A stretch of DNA of 64,000 bases from Paenibacillus senegalensis JC66 (GTDB lineage Bacteria > Bacillota > Bacilli > Paenibacillales > NBRC-103111), in NCBI RefSeq assembly GCF_000285515.1, contig NZ_HE610960.1:282563-346562 (forward strand), read 5' to 3'. Below the pieces are notes generated by a model. The model ran no database searches. It saw only the letters and a list, made by a program, of their open reading frames with translations, and was not told where the DNA came from. Made by a program: the position numbers and the translations under genes. Positions 59,885 to 64,000 of the stretch are shown here, piece after piece (positions within the stretch are counted from its first letter, which is position 1; each line of letters starts with the position of its first letter).

Positions 59885-60901
59885 TCACCCCTTCTGTGCA
59901 AGGCCTTTGCGTGCGATGTAAACAAAAAACGGCGCCCCTATCAATGCGGTCATAATGCCCACCGGTACTTCTCCCGGCATAATGATGAAGCGTACCGCTA
60001 CATCGGCCAGCAGCATCAGGATAGAACCAAGCACTGCACTGTAGGGAATCACCCAGCGATAATCAACGCCGACGAAAAAACGGGCAACATGCGGCATAAC
60101 CAGGCCTACAAAACCGATAGCCCCGACAGTGGCCACCGTGCTTCCCGCCAATACGACAACAGTGAGAGCGATGACTGTTTTGACGAGGATTGTTTTTTGA
60201 CCCAGGCCTTTGGCGATATCCTCACCCGATGTCAAAATATTGATCGGCCGCCCGAGAAGCAAAGCCGCCGCAATCGCAGGGATCATATAGGGCAGCACAA
60301 GCAGCAGCGTATCCGTTTCTCTGCCCGCTATAGAACCGGCCAGCCAGAAAAGCACATCCTGCAGGCCGGACTCGTTCAAGACGAGAATGCCTTGGGTGAA
60401 GGAAGAAAACAATGCGGTCATCGCCGCTCCGGCAAGAACGATCTTCACCGGGGTCAGCCCTTCCCGCCCCAAAGAGCCGAGAGCATAGACCGTGGCGGCC
60501 GCGACGCCTGCTCCAAGAAATGCAAACCAGATCAGATGGGAAAACGAGCTGATCGGCAGAAAGGAAAGGGCTATAACAACAAAAAACACGGCTCCCGCAT
60601 TTACGCCAAATATGCCGGGAGAAGCAAGCGGATTGCGGGTCAACGCCTGCATAAGCGCACCGGCCATGGCCAGATTCATGCCGGCTACAGTGGCCATAAT
60701 GGCACGCGGCAGCCTTGCCGTTTGTACGATGACATGCACATCCGAGCTTACATCATAATGAAAGAACGATTCGACGGCCGCCTGAAAAGGAATTTTCGTT
60801 GCTCCCAAAACAATGCTGGTCAGGAAAGCGGCGACAAGTAAAAAAAGGCCGAACATCAGCCCCGCTGCCTTGGATGATGTTCGACGAAATAATGGAATCA
60901 C
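59885..60901 (-). CDS. Iron-siderophore ABC permease 1 (FecCD family)
   Basis: 338 residues, GTG start with GGAG 7 bases upstream. ARLPRAIMATVAGMNLAMAG, QALTRNPLASPGIFGVNAGA and AIGFVGLVMPHVARFFVGVD. Resembles YfiZ/FeuB-type permeases. Between the binding-protein gene (110-base gap) and permease 2. Confidence 0.93.
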   Translation of the reverse strand: MIPLFRRTSSKAAGLMFGLFLLVAAFLTSIVLGATKIPFQAAVESFFHYDVSSDVHVIVQTARLPRAIMATVAGMNLAMAGALMQALTRNPLASPGIFGVNAGAVFFVVIALSFLPISSFSHLIWFAFLGAGVAAATVYALGSLGREGLTPVKIVLAGAAMTALFSSFTQGILVLNESGLQDVLFWLAGSIAGRETDTLLLVLPYMIPAIAAALLLGRPINILTSGEDIAKGLGQKTILVKTVIALTVVVLAGSTVATVGAIGFVGLVMPHVARFFVGVDYRWVIPYSAVLGSILMLLADVAVRFIIMPGEVPVGIMTALIGAPFFVYIARKGLAQKG

Positions 60902-61011
60902 ACACTCTCTCTCCTTCTGTACTAGATCCTAGCCAAGCTTCCTGCTATATCAAGAATTGGTCGATATCTCCCCGGCAAAAATCAAACTGAGGTGCCTCAG
61001 AGTTCCAAACT

Positions 61012-62070
61012 CTACTCGAGCACTTCCAGGTATTCGAATAAATCTTCGACCATCAAAGTTGCCGCAATCGGACCGGATCCATTGTTCCAGACGGCCGTAT
61101 CCACTTCAAACACTTTGCCGTTTTGAACTGCGCGCAAATTGGCCCATAACGGATGCGACATCCAGGAGTTTCGCAAATCCAGTCTGCCGTCATCCCGGCC
61201 AAGGCTTGTCTGGTCAAAAATGATATCGGCGTTCATCTGAGGAATATGTTCGCTTGATGTCAGCTTGACGCCCCATTCCTCCCCTTTTTGATTGTCCGGA
61301 CGAGAGATGCCCAGTTCATCGAGAACTAACGCAGCAAAACCGGTATAAACGATTCTCACATGATCGGAACGGAAATCGACGACCGCAACCTCGGTTTCAC
61401 TCAGGCGGTCTCCCATTTTTTCTTTGAATTCCGCTATCTTCTGTTCCCATTCCTGAAGAAACGCCTGCTCCTCCTCTTGTTTATTGAGCGCGGCCGCGGT
61501 TATAGCCAAAGAATCTCTCCAGATATGCACTTCTTCGGTCATCACAGTAGGTGCAATCGCATCTAACTGATCATAGATTTTCTCATGCCGCGTTTTCGAA
61601 GCTATAATGACATCGGGCTTCAGAAGCGTGATCGCTTCAAGATTCGGCTGGTTTTCCGACCCCAGATTCGTCACGCCCTCCATCTGATCGCGGATATAAT
61701 GGTACCACGGCTGCTCAATCCACGATTCCACGGCGCCCGCGGGTTGAACCCCAAGCAGGAGAGCCGAGTCGGTCGCTCCCTGGAACAGGGTCACCACTTT
61801 AACGGGGGTTCCGGTCAACTCCTTCTCGCCCATGGCGTGCTTCACAATCCGCTTGCCTTCCTGTGCCTGTTCTCCATCCGATGCCGGGCTGCCGTCAGGG
61901 GCAGGGCTGCTATCCGGACCTCTATCTGCTTCGGCAGCCCCCTGTTCCGCCGCCGGCGAAGGCGAAGCAGCCTCTCCTCCATCGCCGCCGTTGGCGCATG
62001 CCGCTAAAGCCACCAACAGAATGCTCAGCAGTGCAAAAATCATGACCCTCTTGCTGAAAAGTCTATTCAT
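61012..62070 (-). CDS. Iron-siderophore-binding lipoprotein (YfiY/FeuA-like)
   Basis: 352 residues. Lipoprotein signal with lipobox LAAC at about 22-25, then a Ser/Pro/Ala/Asp-rich linker (to about 70) and a TroA-type binding domain (VKVVTLFQGATDSALLLGVQ; LLKPDVIIASKTRHEKIYDQ; ADIIFDQTSLGRDD). First gene of the import operon behind a Fur box. GAGGAG precedes ATG. The ligand is probably a hydroxamate or catecholate siderophore. Confidence 0.92.
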   Translation of the reverse strand: MNRLFSKRVMIFALLSILLVALAACANGGDGGEAASPSPAAEQGAAEADRGPDSSPAPDGSPASDGEQAQEGKRIVKHAMGEKELTGTPVKVVTLFQGATDSALLLGVQPAGAVESWIEQPWYHYIRDQMEGVTNLGSENQPNLEAITLLKPDVIIASKTRHEKIYDQLDAIAPTVMTEEVHIWRDSLAITAAALNKQEEEQAFLQEWEQKIAEFKEKMGDRLSETEVAVVDFRSDHVRIVYTGFAALVLDELGISRPDNQKGEEWGVKLTSSEHIPQMNADIIFDQTSLGRDDGRLDLRNSWMSHPLWANLRAVQNGKVFEVDTAVWNNGSGPIAATLMVEDLFEYLEVLE

Positions 62071-62110
62071 TTAGCTGTCTCTCCTCTTCGCTCACTGAAC
62101 GTGTTTGGTA

Positions 62111-62138
62111 TTGATAATCATTATCAATTATAAGTCAA
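62111..62138 (-). promoter_or_regulatory. Fur box and promoter of the siderophore import operon
   Basis: TGATAATCATTATCA (62112-62126) is a perfect 7-1-7 Fur box. On the minus strand TTGACT (62133-62138), 16 bases, TATCAA (62111-62116) form the promoter, with the Fur box over spacer and -10. It sits 41 bases before the binding-protein ATG. Confidence 0.88.
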
Positions 62139-62197
62139 TACCGCACAAAGGCCATGGACTTTTCCGACTTTTTTCACTCTCCTGCGAGGCCGCCCTC

Positions 62198-63820
62198 TTA
62201 ATTGTCCATCCCGAATACTTCATATGCTTTTTGCAGCAGCAATTGATGCGACATCGCATTGTAGCTCGTATACAGATGACGCGCATGAAGCAGATTATGC
62301 ACCTTGATGTCGCCCTGCTCGCAGTGCTTGCGAAACGCTTCGCTCTGCAGCAGTCTGCGGGCCTGCTCATACATGGCAAGGTCTGCGCAGCGGCTGCCAT
62401 CATGCTGAAAGCTGAAAATCAAGATACGGTCCGTATCATATCGAAACAGTTCCTCTGCCGTTACCTCCTTGTAATGAGCGATTTCAGCCACTCCTTCAGG
62501 AACGGCGAACTGCAAATCTTCATAGAGGACGTCTCCGATGTTTCGTTTACCGAATAAGTAGATGTCATTATGAACGCCGATGCCGACAATAAGCACCCGC
62601 TCCTGGCCCAGCTTTCTTTGCAGACGGCGGCGAACCTTGACAACCCTATCATCGTAGCGGTCCAGCCATTGATCCGCCGCATGCTGCTTGCCGATGATGC
62701 GGGCAATTTTTTGCAGGTGCGTACGCCAGCCCTCCGTATATTCCATCAAGAACGTTGGCGCAATCTGATCCATCAGCGGATCGCCAGACGCCGGGGACGC
62801 ATCTCGTCTTCCCTGGACAAGAATCAGATCCGGCCGGGTCTCCCTGAGCCGCTCCAGCTCCGACCCGGACTGGCCCAGCGTCAGTGTATTCGGCAGCAAA
62901 GCAGAGGCGACGGGAAAGGCATCGTTGATTACAGCTGCATAAGGCTTCGTATCCAACGCGAGCAAATGCCCGGTGACAAGATGATTCAGCGAGGCGATTT
63001 TTCCCTCCTGGCGAATCCGGTTCACATAGACGGTGGGGGCTGCTCCGGTTGCTTTTTTGAACTTGCGGCTGAAGTAAAATTCATCGTGAAATCCGAGACT
63101 TAGCGCGATGGAGCGAACCGGCTCGTCAGACTGGATAATTCTGCGTTTTGCCTGACGGATGCGCAGATCGGAGAAGTAGGCTAGCGGGGTTTGGTTGTAC
63201 AGCTTTTTGAAAACGCGCGTGTAGTAATCCGGATTGAGCCCGGCCATAGCGGCCAATTCATCACGGGTCACCGGTTCGGAAAGATGCTTTTTCATATAGT
63301 CGACAGTGCGTTTTAAATTTTGCCTGATATCCGCCTGACGCTTGATTTCATCCTGTTCGAGCACGTTAATTAGCAATTCCTGAAAACGTACATTTGCCCT
63401 CATCACATTCCATGTTCCGCCATCGTCAAGCAAGCGCCCGATTTCCGCAATAGCGCCGGTTAACAAGCGCTCATTCCAGTCATTCAGCTGAATGGGCTCC
63501 TCCAGATGAACAGGAGTGTAGTCCTCTCCCTGAGCTTCTGCAAACAGTGCTTCGAACCGGATATCGTAGTAAAACGGTTGACTATCGTTAAGCTCCAGCT
63601 CTACCCGCGCCCCGCCAGGCACCACCCACAGCTGCCGGCTGCGCAAGTCATAGCTTTGTGAATTGATGCGGATCTGTCCGGAAGATTGCACAAATACAAG
63701 CAGCGACAACTGAGCGGGCAATTGCCGATACGACTGGGTATCAGCGGAATGTTTCCTTACGCCTCGCAGCCGAAATAAACTATCCGCCCAATGTCCGGAA
63801 AATTCCACAGGGTTGCTCAT
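62198..63820 (-). CDS. AraC-family regulator fused to a siderophore-binding-like domain (Btr/YbbB type)
   Basis: 540 residues. An N-terminal cupin-like sensing region (about 20-150), two AraC HTHs (about 165-265; VTRDELAAMAGLNPDYYTRV, PVRSIALSLGFHDEFYFSRK) and a C-terminal TroA-like domain (about 275-540; KPYAAVINDAFPVASALLPN, VLIVGIGVHNDIYLFGKRNI). B. subtilis Btr has the same layout and activates feuABC when bacillibactin binds. It lies directly upstream of the siderophore operon on the same strand and is its probable activator. Confidence 0.92.
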   Translation of the reverse strand: MSNPVEFSGHWADSLFRLRGVRKHSADTQSYRQLPAQLSLLVFVQSSGQIRINSQSYDLRSRQLWVVPGGARVELELNDSQPFYYDIRFEALFAEAQGEDYTPVHLEEPIQLNDWNERLLTGAIAEIGRLLDDGGTWNVMRANVRFQELLINVLEQDEIKRQADIRQNLKRTVDYMKKHLSEPVTRDELAAMAGLNPDYYTRVFKKLYNQTPLAYFSDLRIRQAKRRIIQSDEPVRSIALSLGFHDEFYFSRKFKKATGAAPTVYVNRIRQEGKIASLNHLVTGHLLALDTKPYAAVINDAFPVASALLPNTLTLGQSGSELERLRETRPDLILVQGRRDASPASGDPLMDQIAPTFLMEYTEGWRTHLQKIARIIGKQHAADQWLDRYDDRVVKVRRRLQRKLGQERVLIVGIGVHNDIYLFGKRNIGDVLYEDLQFAVPEGVAEIAHYKEVTAEELFRYDTDRILIFSFQHDGSRCADLAMYEQARRLLQSEAFRKHCEQGDIKVHNLLHARHLYTSYNAMSHQLLLQKAYEVFGMDN

Positions 63821-63853
63821 ACCTATTCATCTCCATCCTCAAGCCGAACTTTT

Positions 63854-63908
63854 TGAGAACCATTCTCACTGGTGAATATAGTATAAATAAGATTATTTAT
63901 AACATCAA
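63854..63908 (-). promoter_or_regulatory. Promoter and Fur box of the AraC-type regulator
   Basis: On the minus strand TTGATG (63903-63908), 17 bases, TATACT (63880-63885). TGAGAATGGTTCTCA (63854-63868), a 7-1-7 Fur-box variant, lies just downstream over the expected start. The final 90 bases of the window contain nothing recognisable. Confidence 0.75.
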
Positions 63909-64000
63909 CTACAAAAATACGGATGGATAACAGCTCCTTAAGGGCAGAAATTTCCATTCAAGAACAGCAATCGTTTCGCACGGCCCGCCCACATTTACTC

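Noticed and set aside
59561-60841. 426-codon plus-strand frame
   Set aside because: It is fully antisense to two well-supported FecCD permease genes and has basic, low-hydrophobicity composition expected from reversed membrane-protein codons.

Overview
The window looks like a chromosomal segment of a spore-forming, low-to-mid GC Bacillota, most likely Paenibacillus or a close relative. The evidence is a gerP spore-germination operon with a sigma-K-like promoter, bdbC, ytxG/ytxH-type and YutE-type genes, an M-box riboswitch before mgtE, strong AGGAGG ribosome binding sites, frequent TTG and GTG starts, and dispersed intergenic repeats. I see no rRNA, tRNA, CRISPR array, prophage or intact insertion sequence. 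One broken IS1182-type transposase lies at the left end.

Layout. 1-1160: partial gene, IS1182 fragment and first copy of a dispersed hairpin-array element. 1163-5928: LysM/M14 endopeptidase, murI, bdbC, then M-box, a 39-codon upstream ORF and mgtE. 5929-15189: housekeeping genes (ytxH/ytxG, eda, PhnP-like hydrolase, cysteine-rich regulator, YutE-like protein, thiD, TPR protein, enolase-superfamily enzyme) between repeat-rich gaps. 15190-18200: ECF sigma factor with putative anti-sigma, a TIMP/NTR-like membrane-anchored protein and a small hypothetical. 18580-20934: Gfo/Idh/MocA dehydrogenase, histidinol phosphatase, cysteine-cluster protein. 21122-21361: candidate Fur-controlled C-rich small RNA. 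21484-25277: small hypotheticals, gerPABCDE, a divergent Hsp20, DUF2905. 25594-35846: dehydrogenase, DUF418 protein, OmpR-type two-component system, ROK regulator, split chromate transporter pair, small acidic proteins, hydrolase. 36088-40446: BtuCDF-type tetrapyrrole/iron importer with a ferrochelatase. 40632-41974: DoxX and TetR genes around a seven-unit operator array. 42926-47665: flavin dehydrogenase, double DUF4242 protein, HxlR regulator and a sulfonate/nitrate-type ABC importer. 48376-50060: branched-polyamine synthase (bpsA), split by an apparent frameshift, behind a long structured leader with its own uORF and terminator. 50553-57398: DHA2 exporter, GAF/NarL two-component pair, fused chromate transporter, SRPBCC protein, WYL regulator. 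57874-63820: Fur-box siderophore importer with an AraC regulator carrying a binding-protein domain.

Metal supply is the main theme: Mg (M-box/mgtE), iron (siderophore operon, two Fur boxes there, a third in front of the candidate small RNA, ferrochelatase, cysteine-rich regulator) and chromate-type transporters in both split and fused form. The second theme is RNA and DNA structure outside genes: two families of dispersed structured repeats (four loci each), the bpsA leader, the mgtE uORF, the DoxX/TetR operator array and the C-rich small RNA.

All functional calls come from reading translated sequences and motifs by eye. No database search was possible.
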